49,940 nt of DNA from Alphaproteobacteria bacterium (GTDB lineage Bacteria; Pseudomonadota; Alphaproteobacteria; UBA2966; CAIVPW01), in NCBI GenBank assembly GCA_016869235.1, contig VGER01000009.1, forward strand, positions 1 to 49,940, read 5' to 3'. Positions 33,576-42,450 of this stretch are shown here, piece by piece. The notes below the pieces were generated by a model. That model worked only from the letters and a program-made list of their open reading frames with translations, was not told the DNA's origin and did no database searches. The position numbers and the translations under genes were made by a program. Positions within the stretch are counted from its first letter, which is position 1. Every line of letters starts with the position of its first letter.

Positions 33576-34568
33576 TCAGGCGAAGATCTCACCCAGCGAG
33601 GAAATCGAGCGCAGCACCTTTTCGTGCGGCAGGCTCGGCCACTGCACGCGCATGATGAAGTGGTTCACGCCCAGCAACCCGTTGTAGCGCTGGATCTCGT
33701 CCTTGACGAAGGCCTTGTCGCCGATGATGAAGCGATCCTTCACGAAGTCCTCGAACGGCTGCTGGAACGACTCCGCTCCTTTCGACTGCGAATCGAGGCC
33801 CCACGAGGAATACGCGGCGTACTTGTACTGCAGCGCGGCCTTGCACTCCTCCAGCGCCTTCGCGTTGGTCGGCCCGACGTAGCACTCGCGCGTGATCGGC
33901 GCGTCGTCCGGGAACGGCTTGCCCGCCGCCTGCAGCGTCTCGCGGTACAGCTGCATCTGCGGCACCAGCTCCTTCAGGTGCGCGAAGTTCGTGATCAGCC
34001 AGGCATCGCCGATCTCGGCAGCGCGCTTGACCGCCGGATCGACCACCGCGGCGAGCCAGATGGGCGGGCCACCCTTGCGCAACGGCTTCAGGCCCACGCC
34101 CATGTCGTCGATGGAGAAGTACTTCCCCTTGTACGTCACGCGATCCTGCGTCCAAAGCTTGCGCATGATCTCGATGCTCTCGGTGATGCGTCCCACGCGC
34201 TCCTTCAACGGCACGTTGAAGGCGACAAACTCCGCCTCGCGGTAGCCGATGCCGATGCCGAGGCAGTAGTTGCCCCCGGACAGCAGGTCCAGCGTCACCG
34301 CGTCTTCAGCCACGTGGACCGGGTTGAGCAGCGGCATGATCAGGATGTTCGGGCCGATCATCATGCCTTCGGCCTCGCGCAGCAGGTACGCCAGCATCGG
34401 CGTCGGCGCGAGCATCTGCATGGGCTCGGTGGCGTAGTGATGCGGCACCCACAGCGAGCGAAAGCCGCTCTGCCGGGCGACTCGCACCTGCTCGAGCATG
34501 TCGCCGCGGGACGCGGCGACGCTCTGCTCCTTGGTGAACTGCGTGGTGAGGTACAGGCCGACCTTCAT
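33576..34568 (-). CDS. Luciferase-like (LLM) flavin-dependent monooxygenase
   Basis: A 330-residue TIM-barrel LLM-class oxidoreductase. Marks are MKVGLYLTTQFTKEQ, the FMN/F420 region SLWVPHHYATEPMQML, MIGPNILIMPLLNPVHVAEDA, NYCLGIGIGYREAEF and a long C-terminal tail ending SSLGEIF. The family contains FMNH2-dependent oxygenases (such as RutA, which opens the uracil ring) and F420-dependent reductases; the motif order here looks more like the oxygenases. ATG 34568 overlaps the PrpD-like stop by four bases. It lies downstream of a hydantoinase and a carbamoylase-like hydrolase, so an N-heterocycle is a likely substrate. Confidence 0.87.
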   Translation of the reverse strand: MKVGLYLTTQFTKEQSVAASRGDMLEQVRVARQSGFRSLWVPHHYATEPMQMLAPTPMLAYLLREAEGMMIGPNILIMPLLNPVHVAEDAVTLDLLSGGNYCLGIGIGYREAEFVAFNVPLKERVGRITESIEIMRKLWTQDRVTYKGKYFSIDDMGVGLKPLRKGGPPIWLAAVVDPAVKRAAEIGDAWLITNFAHLKELVPQMQLYRETLQAAGKPFPDDAPITRECYVGPTNAKALEECKAALQYKYAAYSSWGLDSQSKGAESFQQPFEDFVKDRFIIGDKAFVKDEIQRYNGLLGVNHFIMRVQWPSLPHEKVLRSISSLGEIFA

Positions 34569-35983
34569 GACGGGCTTCTCCTTGCTGCAGCGTTCGTTTG
34601 CCTGGCGGGCGCGCCAAGGATCGCGGCGAGTGGATGCACGTCGGCAGCGTCGCCAAGTCCGGCGACGCACTCGCTCAGCGCTGCGGCGCGCTCGCCGAAG
34701 CCGCACTCGGCGAGCAACGACGCCGCCTTGCGCTCGGCTTCGGCATGGAGCTTCGCCGGGTCGCCGCGGTACTGCGGCGCATCCGGGTCTCCGCTCGGAC
34801 ATTCGCTGAAGAAGCGCCGTTCTACGCCGCCGCGCAGGCGCAGCTTCAATTCCACCCAGTAGTCGACCGGATACTTCGCCGAATACTCGTCGTCCTCGAC
34901 TACGTTGACGCGCCGCGACACCGCCAGCACGGGTTCGTCGCGGATCGCCGCGTCGGTGAAATCTGCAAGACTCACCTTGCCGCGCACCAGCGCCACGGCA
35001 ACGCCGTACGGCACGTTGAACTGGGCATCGACCGGGTTGCGCGGTTCGTGATGGTAGGAGAGCACGTCTGTGCGGTAGATGCGCACCGCGGCTTCATCGA
35101 TATCGGCGGCGGCGATGCCGCTTTCCTTCGCCTCGATGGCCAGGTCGATCGCGCCGTGCTCGAAGCGGCAGCATGGATAGGGCTTCAGCGCGGTGCCCAG
35201 CGCGCGCCAGTCGCTGCCGAGGCCGCGGGTCATGGCGAGCGGATCGATCTTCTCGCCATAGGAGAACGCGTTGAAGAAGCCGTTGTCGCCCTCGAAGATG
35301 GTCGCAGGCCCGGTGAAACCCTCGCGCGCGAGCCGCGCGGCGAGGACGCCGCTGTGCGCCGCTTTGCCCGGATGCAGGCGCTTGATCCACGAGCCGTCGG
35401 CGCGCCATTCGGTCAGCCCCGCTGCCTGGGTGCCGGCGACACCGAACGCACGCACCATCGCGTCGCGATCCAGCCCCATCGCCACCCCGGCCGCGACCGC
35501 CGCGCCGAACACGCCGCACAGGGCCGTCGGATGCATGCCGTGATAGAACTGGCTGCCGCGGAACACTTCGCCCAGCCGGCAGGCGACTTCGTAGCCCATC
35601 AGCAGCGCACGCAGGAACGTCAGCCCGGTCGCATTCGCCGCCTCCGCTGCGGCGAGCGCCGCCGGCACCACCACTGCGCCCGGATGCAGCACCGCGATAC
35701 GGTGATCGTCGTCGAGTTCCAGCGCATGCGCGAACGCCCCATTGGCGAGTGCCGCGTCCCAGGCGGACGTGACGCGCCCCGCCGCCATCACCGTTGCCTC
35801 GGCCTTGCCGCAGGCACCCAGCACGGTGCGGGCGAGGACCGCGCTGGACGGCGAGACCGTTCCGCCCAGCGTGACCGCCAGGGTGTCGAGCGCGTAAGTC
35901 CGCATCCGCAACGCCGCCGCCTCGTCCTGCGACCCGCAAGGACGGGTGGCGAGGCCGGCGAGCGCCTCCGCGATGGTCGTCAT
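34565..35983 (-). CDS. MmgE/PrpD-family protein
   Basis: A 472-residue member of the 2-methylcitrate dehydratase / cis-aconitate decarboxylase-like superfamily. It shows ALDTLAVTLGG, NGAFAHALELDDDH (the family's His/Asp region), GYEVACRLGEVFR, KRLHPGKAAHSGVLAA and KPYPCCRFEHGAID. Members dehydrate or epimerise polycarboxylates, and many sit in catabolic operons without a known substrate. Start 35983 is set by the downstream stop of the hydantoinase. It probably acts on a hydroxy-dicarboxylic acid late in the pathway. Confidence 0.88.
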   Translation of the reverse strand: MTTIAEALAGLATRPCGSQDEAAALRMRTYALDTLAVTLGGTVSPSSAVLARTVLGACGKAEATVMAAGRVTSAWDAALANGAFAHALELDDDHRIAVLHPGAVVVPAALAAAEAANATGLTFLRALLMGYEVACRLGEVFRGSQFYHGMHPTALCGVFGAAVAAGVAMGLDRDAMVRAFGVAGTQAAGLTEWRADGSWIKRLHPGKAAHSGVLAARLAREGFTGPATIFEGDNGFFNAFSYGEKIDPLAMTRGLGSDWRALGTALKPYPCCRFEHGAIDLAIEAKESGIAAADIDEAAVRIYRTDVLSYHHEPRNPVDAQFNVPYGVAVALVRGKVSLADFTDAAIRDEPVLAVSRRVNVVEDDEYSAKYPVDYWVELKLRLRGGVERRFFSECPSGDPDAPQYRGDPAKLHAEAERKAASLLAECGFGERAAALSECVAGLGDAADVHPLAAILGAPARQTNAAARRSPS

Positions 35984-35984
35984 C

Positions 35985-37328
35985 TCAGTGCCTCGCCTGC
36001 GCGATCCACTCCGCGCGCCCGGGCTTGCCGATGACCTCCTGTTCGGCGTACACCACCTCGCCACGCGAAATCGTCAGTTGCGGCCAGCCTGCCAGCGGCG
36101 CTGCGGCGAGAGGGCTCGGGCAGATGCCAGGGGCGAACGCGCTGAAGTCGGGCTTCTCGCGGCGCACCGGGTCGACCAGGATCAGGTCCGCGTCGGCGCC
36201 TGGCGCCAGCGTACCCTTGCGGTGCCCAATACCGAACACCCGCGCCGGCGACTCCGTCATCGCGCGCACGAGCACTGAAAGCGGGAATCCGGTGTCCAGC
36301 GCCCAGGTGAACATCGCCGGCCACAGCACCGGCGCCCCTGACATGCCGAAGGGCACGGCGAAGATGTTGCCCTCGCCACCCGTCTTCGCCTCCGACGTGA
36401 AGCTCGCGTGGTCGCTGCCTAGGGTATTGAGCGCGCCGGTACGCAGCGCCGTGGCGAGCGCGATCCGGTCGGCCGCCGCGCGCAGTGGCGGCGCGATCTT
36501 GGCGGCCGCGCCGAGCGTGAGCAGCGCGTCGTTGCCAAGCAGCAGGTACTGCGGGCAACTCTCGGCGAGGATCGGCACGCCGCGCCGGCGCGCGGCCTCG
36601 ATCGCGGCGAGCCCCGCGCGAGACGACAGGTGCACGACGTACGCCGGGCAGCCTGTCGCCTGCGAGACCAGCGCGACCACCTCGATGGCAGCCGCCTCGG
36701 CCTCTGCAGGCCGGGTGGGCTCGTAGCACTCGGCGCCGACGCAGCCGCAGGCGATCGCCTTCTGTTCCAAGTAGTCTATGGCCTCGCCGTGCTCGGCGTG
36801 GATCAGCGCGATGCCGCCGACGCGCTGGATCTCGTGCATCGCGGCGATCAGGAATTCGTCGCGCACCATCATGCCGCGGCCCTTGTACGCCATGAACATC
36901 TTGTATGACAGGTAGCCCTTCGCGGCGAGCGCGGCGATCTGCGCGACGCTGTCCTCGCGGTCGTAGAGCACGACGTGGAACGAGAAGTCCGTGACCGCCT
37001 GCGTGAGCCCTGCCTGCCGCTGCTCCTCGAGAACCGTCGCCAGCGGGATCTCCGGCGCGCCGCGGATCATGCCCATGAAGGTGGTGACGCCACCACGCAC
37101 CGCGAGGCGCGAGTAGTCGCCGATGCCCTCGCCGTAGAAGTGCACGTGCGGATCGACGATGCCGGGAAGCAGCAGGCGCCCGGCCGCATCGATCGTGCGG
37201 CGCGCCGCCGGCAGGTCCTCGCCCTGCGCGAAGCGCACCGCGATGCGGCCCCTGGACACGCCTATACTGCCGGGCATTGCGCCCTGGCCGTCGACGATGC
37301 CGGCGTTGGCAATAAGCAGGTCGAGCAT
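35985..37328 (-). CDS. Hydantoinase/dihydropyrimidinase-like amidohydrolase
   Basis: A 447-residue cyclic-amide hydrolase. Metal ligands are His61/His63 in GIVDPHVHFYGEG, the carboxylated Lys149 in KMFMAYKG, then His in ALIHAEH and VVHLSS, and the Asp in LGSDHASFT. This set is shared by dihydropyrimidinase, allantoinase and hydantoinase. It opens a cyclic imide or ureide ring to an N-carbamoyl or amide product. The start overlaps the preceding amidase stop by one base (TGATG), which couples it to an N-carbamoyl amino acid hydrolase-like gene as in hydantoin pathways. Confidence 0.9.
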   Translation of the reverse strand: MLDLLIANAGIVDGQGAMPGSIGVSRGRIAVRFAQGEDLPAARRTIDAAGRLLLPGIVDPHVHFYGEGIGDYSRLAVRGGVTTFMGMIRGAPEIPLATVLEEQRQAGLTQAVTDFSFHVVLYDREDSVAQIAALAAKGYLSYKMFMAYKGRGMMVRDEFLIAAMHEIQRVGGIALIHAEHGEAIDYLEQKAIACGCVGAECYEPTRPAEAEAAAIEVVALVSQATGCPAYVVHLSSRAGLAAIEAARRRGVPILAESCPQYLLLGNDALLTLGAAAKIAPPLRAAADRIALATALRTGALNTLGSDHASFTSEAKTGGEGNIFAVPFGMSGAPVLWPAMFTWALDTGFPLSVLVRAMTESPARVFGIGHRKGTLAPGADADLILVDPVRREKPDFSAFAPGICPSPLAAAPLAGWPQLTISRGEVVYAEQEVIGKPGRAEWIAQARH

Positions 37329-38575
37329 CAGGCCCCGTCGGCCAGGTCGAACAGCACGTCTGCGAGCACCCGCGCGCCAGCTTCGGCGTCAGCCGGCGTG
37401 ATGCTCTCCGCCTCGTTGTGGCTGATGCCAGCCTTGCAGGGAATGAACACCATTCCCGTCGGGCAGTGATAGTGCAGATAACGCGAGTCGTGCCCCGCGG
37501 GAGAATTCAGCTCCATCGACGAGTAGCCCAGCCCCTTCGCCGCCTGCGCCACCCTCGAGCGGATCGACGCCGGGAACTGCAGCGGGACGTCGTAGAGAAG
37601 CGGGATCACGTTCACGTCGCACTTGCCGCGCGCCTTCCCACAGATCACCGGCACCAGGTCGCCGAGGCGGCGCACCGTCGCATCGTCGTCGTGGCGCAGG
37701 TCGACTGCGAAGACCACCCGTGACGGCACCACCGAAGGCGCGTTTGGCGTCACCGTGAACATGCCGATGGTGAAGCGTACCGTGTCGGCGTCGTCCCAGA
37801 TCGCCTTCTGCAGCGCATCGACGATCGCCACTGCGCTGACCAGCGCGTCGCGCCGATCGCGGCGCGAGGAGGTGCCGGCATGCGCCGGCTCTCCCTTCAC
37901 CTCGACCCTGAAGGTGCGCTTGCCGCCGATGCCGGTCACCACGCCGATGGTCTTTTGTTGCGCCTCGAGCGTCGGTCCCTGTTCGATGTGCGCTTCGACG
38001 TAGCCGGCGACCGGATAGCCCAGTGGCCGCCGGGGCAGGTGTTTCTCGTTCTCCAGCACCGGACCCATGGCCTCGCTCACGCTGACCCCTGCCTTGTCCC
38101 GCACCGACAGGATTTCCGCGAGGGTGCGCTTTCCCGTGAACACCGCTGAACCCATCATGCCCGGCGCGAAGCGCGAGCCTTCCTCGTTCATCCACGCCAC
38201 CACCTCGACCGAGCGGCGCGGCCGGCGGCCGGAAGCCACGATCGAGCGCAGCGCGGCTAGCCCGGCGACGACCCCGTAGGCGCCGTCGAACTTGCCGCCG
38301 GTGGGCTGGGTGTCAATATGCGAACCTGTCTGCAGCGGAGGCAGCGACGGCTCGCGTCCCTCGAGGCGCAGATAGAGGTTAGCGGCGGCATCGACGGCCG
38401 CCTCGGCGCCGAATTCGCCTGCCCAGCCGATCAATACCTTCCGAGCGGCGATTTCCTCGCGCGACAGCGCCAGGCGATTGACGCCGCCGAGCTCCGTCGC
38501 GCCGAAGCGCGCCAACTCCATCAGGTCGCGCCACAGGCGCCCGCCATCAAGATGCCCTGAGACACGCGGGCTCAT
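37328..38575 (-). CDS. M20-family N-carbamoyl-amino acid hydrolase / allantoate amidohydrolase-like
   Basis: A 415-residue M20-type metal hydrolase of the HyuC/AllC branch. Motifs are GSHIDTQPTGGKFDGAYGV (two metal ligands), AWMNEEGSRF (catalytic and metal Glu), YVEAHIEQGP, the dimerisation-domain AGTSSRRDRRDA and C-terminal GISHNEAE with the last metal His. ATG 38575 is chosen; a longer frame would overlap the divergent promoter. It hydrolyses an N-carbamoyl or ureido group to amino acid, CO2 and ammonia. It is the first gene of the four-gene minus-strand operon and divergent from the aminotransferase. Confidence 0.9.
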   Translation of the reverse strand: MSPRVSGHLDGGRLWRDLMELARFGATELGGVNRLALSREEIAARKVLIGWAGEFGAEAAVDAAANLYLRLEGREPSLPPLQTGSHIDTQPTGGKFDGAYGVVAGLAALRSIVASGRRPRRSVEVVAWMNEEGSRFAPGMMGSAVFTGKRTLAEILSVRDKAGVSVSEAMGPVLENEKHLPRRPLGYPVAGYVEAHIEQGPTLEAQQKTIGVVTGIGGKRTFRVEVKGEPAHAGTSSRRDRRDALVSAVAIVDALQKAIWDDADTVRFTIGMFTVTPNAPSVVPSRVVFAVDLRHDDDATVRRLGDLVPVICGKARGKCDVNVIPLLYDVPLQFPASIRSRVAQAAKGLGYSSMELNSPAGHDSRYLHYHCPTGMVFIPCKAGISHNEAESITPADAEAGARVLADVLFDLADGA

Positions 38576-38692
38576 GGTTCCACTCCGGGAATGAGTATGC
38601 GATGGGTCATCGGATCGGTCTTCCGAGTCGGGTTGCAATAAGAGGTCGAAGCCTGCGGCCGGCGGGCGGCGTAGCGCCTCAAGAGTCGGAGA

Positions 38693-38698
38693 TATACT
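38693..38698 (+). promoter_or_regulatory. Putative -10 box of the aminotransferase + SDR operon
   Basis: TATACT is located 57 bases before the ATG at 38755, in the 179-base divergent gap. No good -35 lies at 17 bases (CGTAGC). The start codon has GAGGAAAGG at 38738-38746 as ribosome site. The same hexamer is used in front of the 27949 operon. Confidence 0.35.
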
Positions 38699-38754
38699 AC
38701 ATTGGACATCGAGGACACGAGTCGCAGTCCCGATTGCGAGGAAAGGATCGACCA

Positions 38755-39855
38755 ATGGCGTTTCTTGACGTTGCCGGCCGCAGCTACGAATCGCTGGCGA
38801 GCGACCCCGGGCTGATCCAGATGGGGCACAACTGCAATCACCTGCCTCTCGAGCCTTCCATCGTGGAAGCGATGATGGACGTTCTTAGGCGCGAGGAGTT
38901 CCGCAACTACGCGCCATCCCACGGACTCGAGGAACTGCGCGGCATGGTGGTCGCGGACCTGGGAGTGAGAGGCGTCAAGGCGCTGATTACGCACGGTGGC
39001 ACCGAAGCGATCTACACCACCATGTCCGCGCTGCTCGAACCCGGAGACGCGGTGATCGTGTCGGACCCGGCGTGGCCGCACATCGCGAACTTCGCCCGCA
39101 GCCTGCGCTGCAAGGTGATCGCGCTGCCGGTGTATGAGGATCGGCTCGGCTACCGGATGAACCCGGAATGGATCGCCCTGCACCTCACGCCGGAAGTGAA
39201 GCTCGTCGCCATCGTGGATCCGCTGAACCCGACGGGCGGCGCGTACCCGGCAAGCGAGATCGAGGCGCTCTGCAGCCTCGCGTCCAGGCACGGCTTCTAC
39301 GTCCTGCACGACAGCACGTACAGCGACTTCAGCCATTCGCACGTGCCGGCGATCCGGTACTCCGAGCGCGCGGTCGTGTCGGTCACGCTGTCGAAGTCCT
39401 GCGGGTTCGCGGGCCTGCGTTTCGGCGCCGCAGTGGCGCACCCGGCGGTGTTCGAGCGCATCGCCGACCATCAGATCAGCCGCCTCGGCGTCAACCTGGT
39501 CACCCAGCGCGGCGCGATTACCGCCTACCGCACCCGGTCGCGCTGGCTGCCGGTGCTGCGCCAGATCAACGACCAACACAAGCGCCTCCTCGTCGACCGG
39601 CTTGCCTCGCTGCGTGGCGCGAGGGCGCTGGTGCCAAGCGACGGCGGGAATTTCGTCGCCATCGATGTCGCCGGCACGGGCAGGACCGCGGAACAGGTGG
39701 TCGCCTCGGCCCTGCAGGACGGGTTCGTGGTGCGCAGCGGCGCCTACACTTCGCCGCGGTTCGGCGACCGCTTCCTGCGCGTGACCACCACCGTGCCTAC
39801 CGCCGCCATCGAGAAATTTTGCGCCGCGCTGCCCGGCATCCTCGCGGGAGCCTGA
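38755..39855 (+). CDS. PLP-dependent aminotransferase, class I/II (second copy)
   Basis: A 366-residue fold-type I aminotransferase, paralogue of 11591-12724. It starts GLIQMGHNCNHLPLEPS and has IVDPLNPTGGAYP, HDSTYSDFSHSH and the PLP lysine in VTLSKSCGFAGLRFGAA. The Arg strand is FGDRFLRVTTTVP. ATG 38755 is preceded by a good GAGGAAAGG. It is followed after three bases by an SDR, repeating the SDR/aminotransferase pairing of the large minus-strand operon. Confidence 0.9.
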   Translation: MAFLDVAGRSYESLASDPGLIQMGHNCNHLPLEPSIVEAMMDVLRREEFRNYAPSHGLEELRGMVVADLGVRGVKALITHGGTEAIYTTMSALLEPGDAVIVSDPAWPHIANFARSLRCKVIALPVYEDRLGYRMNPEWIALHLTPEVKLVAIVDPLNPTGGAYPASEIEALCSLASRHGFYVLHDSTYSDFSHSHVPAIRYSERAVVSVTLSKSCGFAGLRFGAAVAHPAVFERIADHQISRLGVNLVTQRGAITAYRTRSRWLPVLRQINDQHKRLLVDRLASLRGARALVPSDGGNFVAIDVAGTGRTAEQVVASALQDGFVVRSGAYTSPRFGDRFLRVTTTVPTAAIEKFCAALPGILAGA

Positions 39856-39858
39856 ACC

Positions 39859-40647
39859 ATGGACCTGGGCCTGCGCGACCGGGTCGCGTTGCTGCCGGCG
39901 GCCAGCGCCGGCATCGGACGCGCTGCTGCTGCTGAATTCGCTGCTGCCGGCGCCCGGCTCGCGATTTGCGGGCGCGACCGCGGGCGCCTGGAAGCCGCCG
40001 CCGCCGAACTCAGGGCCATGGGTGCCATGGACGTGCTGGCCGTGGTCGCCGATTGCATGGTTGCCGCCGAAGTCGAGGCGCTGGTCCGCGAAACGCAGGC
40101 GCGCTACGGCCGGATCGACATCCTGGTGGCGAATTCGCAAGGCCCGCTGGCGCGGCCATTCGAACAACTCTCGGACGAGGACTGGCGCGTGGCGCTGGAC
40201 ACCAAGGTCGTGACGCAGATCCGGCAGGCGCGACTGGTGTTTCCCGGCATGCGTGAGCGAGGCTGGGGCCGCATCATCTTCCTCGCCGGGACGCATGGCT
40301 TGCAGCCCCACGCCTATGCAATCACCGCCGGGGCGGTCAACGCGGCGCTGCTCAGCGTCGCCAAGGGCCTGGCGGAAGCCGGGGCGGGCCATGGCGTGCT
40401 CGTCAATGCGATCAACCCGGGTCCCATCGACACCGAACGCATGCGCTACCTTGCCGAGCGCAAGTCGACCGCCGAGGGTATCTCCCTCGAGGCGGCGAGG
40501 CGCGCGCTGTGCAGCGAGGTCACGCTGGGCCGCTTCGGCGAAGCCGCAGAGGTCGCGGCTGCGATCGCGTTTCTCGCCTCGCAACGCGCGAGTTTCATCA
40601 CCGGAACCCTGCTCAACGTGGACGGCGGACAGACCAAATTCATCTGA
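39859..40647 (+). CDS. SDR-family protein without the catalytic Lys
   Basis: A 262-residue Rossmann protein related to 3-oxoacyl reductases, with AASAGIGRAAAAEFAAAG in place of TGxxxGIG and NSQG in place of NNAG. The active-site stretch reads AGTHGLQPHAYAITAGAVNAAL. Tyr is present, but the Lys at Tyr+4 is Ala. The C terminus is normal (SFITGTLLNVDGG). Dehydrogenase activity is doubtful; this variant may be an isomerase, aldolase-like or pseudo-enzyme. It is the second SDR in the window with this defect, and again it partners an aminotransferase. Confidence 0.85.
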   Translation: MDLGLRDRVALLPAASAGIGRAAAAEFAAAGARLAICGRDRGRLEAAAAELRAMGAMDVLAVVADCMVAAEVEALVRETQARYGRIDILVANSQGPLARPFEQLSDEDWRVALDTKVVTQIRQARLVFPGMRERGWGRIIFLAGTHGLQPHAYAITAGAVNAALLSVAKGLAEAGAGHGVLVNAINPGPIDTERMRYLAERKSTAEGISLEAARRALCSEVTLGRFGEAAEVAAAIAFLASQRASFITGTLLNVDGGQTKFI

Positions 40648-40700
40648 TCCAGGCTCCGGATGTAGCCGGGGCCGCCCTTGCGAAGGAGGCACCTTCCGGC

Positions 40701-41813
40701 CTACGCCGCCGGCCGGATCTCGGACAACGCCCGCAGCAGGCGGTCCATGTGCTTCTTCAGGCTCACGTCGATGCGCATGTAGCGCTTGCCCAGGCCGATG
40801 AAGCTCACCGAGCCGTCCTTCACGATCACGCCGCGCTTGAGCAATTCGTTGAAGAGCGTGGTGGAGTCCAGCGTCGGGTCCTCGATCTTCAGCAGGAAGA
40901 AATTTGAGCGCGGCTCGCCCACCACCGAGTAGTGGCCCTTCATCTTGCCGATCTCCGCCAGCACGTAGGCGCGCATCTCGGCGATGGTGGCGATGGTCTT
41001 TTTCACATAGTCGTCGTCGTCCAGGGCGGCAATGCCGCCCGCTGTCTGCAGCGCGCCCATGTTCCAGGTCGGCTTCAGGTGCATCAGCGGCGCGATGATC
41101 TCCGGCGTCGAGATGCCGAAACCGATGCGCAGGCCGGCAAGCCCGTAGACCTTGGAGAAGGTGCGCATCACGATCAGGTTCCGGAATTCCTTCAGCAGGT
41201 CCATGCCGCCTTTGGTGTTCGAGAAGTGGATGTAGGCCTCATCCAGCACCACCAGCTGGTCCTTCGCCGCGCGGCACACCTGGCGGATGCGCTCGTTCGG
41301 GATCAGCCTGCCGGTCGGGCTGTGCGGATTGGTCAGGAAGACGATGCGCACGTCGGGCTTGATCGCGGCGAGGTAGTCGTCCCACTGGAAATCGAGGTTT
41401 TCGCCCATGCCTATATACACCGGCACCCGGCCTTCGTTCTGCGCCACCATGTGGTAGATCGGGAACGCGGGAACGAACATCAGCACCTTGTCGCCCTTGC
41501 TGGAAAAGGCCCGCACGATCCACGGGATGATCTCGGTCTCGCCAGCGCCGCAGATCACCTGCTCCGGGTGGTAGCCGTACTTGGTGGCGATCTTTTCGCG
41601 CAACGCGTCTGCGGTCCAATCCGGGTAGTTGTCGATCTTGCGCGCCGACATCACTACTTCCTGCGCCTTCGGCGAGGGGCCGAAAGGGTTCTCTGCGGAG
41701 CCGAGCTTCGCCACCTCGTCGACCGGTATGCCGTAGGTCCTGGACACGTAGTCCGGGGTCAGGCCGGGGACGTAAGCCTCCTTGGAACCGAGCGCGGGGT
41801 TGTCCTTGTACAC
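40701..41813 (-). CDS. Histidinol-phosphate aminotransferase-like enzyme
   Basis: A 370-residue HisC-type aminotransferase. It shows KLGSAENPFGPSPKAQEV, IDNYPDWTADALREKIA, the PLP lysine in RTFSKVYGLAGLRIGFG and VVLDEAYIHFS. GTG 41813 is the start, with AAGGAGG seven bases upstream. Biosynthetic HisC is usually in a his operon; none is visible here. A catabolic aromatic or imidazole aminotransferase is therefore possible. It converges on the SDR gene with a 53-base gap. Confidence 0.88.
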   Translation of the reverse strand: MYKDNPALGSKEAYVPGLTPDYVSRTYGIPVDEVAKLGSAENPFGPSPKAQEVVMSARKIDNYPDWTADALREKIATKYGYHPEQVICGAGETEIIPWIVRAFSSKGDKVLMFVPAFPIYHMVAQNEGRVPVYIGMGENLDFQWDDYLAAIKPDVRIVFLTNPHSPTGRLIPNERIRQVCRAAKDQLVVLDEAYIHFSNTKGGMDLLKEFRNLIVMRTFSKVYGLAGLRIGFGISTPEIIAPLMHLKPTWNMGALQTAGGIAALDDDDYVKKTIATIAEMRAYVLAEIGKMKGHYSVVGEPRSNFFLLKIEDPTLDSTTLFNELLKRGVIVKDGSVSFIGLGKRYMRIDVSLKKHMDRLLRALSEIRPAA

Positions 41814-42450
41814 CAGTGCCTCCTTATCGATGCCCGCCTAGCTAGGACCAGACAGTTCAAAAACCGTCTCCTTCTCTGGCATGCTAACACCTACGCCAAT
41901 CCCGTTGCTCCGTCAGGTTGGCATCAGACGATGGATCTGACGCCCGAAGCCTGCGATTGCAGCACCCCGGCGGTCGCCCGCAATGCGCGCTCCAGCACGC
42001 CGACGCCATCCACGCCGCCGAGGCTGAGGCGTATCACTGAGGGCGCCTCGCCCTCCCCGATCAGGAAATGCTGCGCGGGAAACAGGAGGAAGCCGTTGCG
42101 CTGCAACGCGGCCGTGAAGTCGCGCGGGGGCCATAGCTTTGTCAGGCGGCCTTATTCCCAAAGGCAAGAACGGCTCTGCAACCAGGCTGACAATCCTGCT
42201 CGGCCTGCGCTCGTGTCGCGGGGGTCAGCGTGCGTTAAAGTCAGGCAATTCGCGTCGATTCAAATGGGCAAGTCGTCATTGCGCGCGGGGAATCTTCGCC
42301 AGAGACCGCGTACGTTGACCGCCTATCGGGAGGGGGATACCGTCGCGGATCGGGGGGAAAGTGGTTTGAATTTCCGATACGCTCCTATACGCTCCGCTGC
42401 CCGATCTCCAGCGAGCGCGGATTCCAGAGTGCTGTAGTAGCGCCGCGACC
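41814..42450. other. 637-base non-coding region with gene debris
   Basis: Apart from the ribosome site of the HisC-like gene and the MocR-type fragment at 41924-42145, no intact gene is seen. On the minus strand a short tail ends CRAVLAFGNKAA before the stop at 42142-42144, of unknown origin. Bases 42145-42450 show no recognisable homology on either strand. Some promoter for the HisC-like gene must lie here. Confidence 0.5.
41924..42145 (-). pseudogene. MocR-type PLP regulator/aminotransferase, C-terminal fragment
   Basis: Seventy-three codons read LWPPRDFTAALQRNGFLLFP, then AQHFLIGEGEAPSVIRLSLG and VGVLERALRATAGVLQS before the stop. This is the end of a fold-type I aminotransferase domain as in GntR/MocR regulators. 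Nothing of the preceding 400 residues is present. It is a remnant without function. Confidence 0.55.

Noticed and set aside
38572..40692. 706-codon minus-strand frame opposite the aminotransferase and SDR genes
   Set aside because: No recognisable domain, and it spans two plus-strand genes with intact catalytic motifs. It is typical of antisense frames in GC-rich DNA.
40682..40696. GAAGG-AGGCA-CCTTC hairpin between the SDR and the HisC-like gene
   Set aside because: Only a 5-bp stem and no T-run; too weak to call a terminator.
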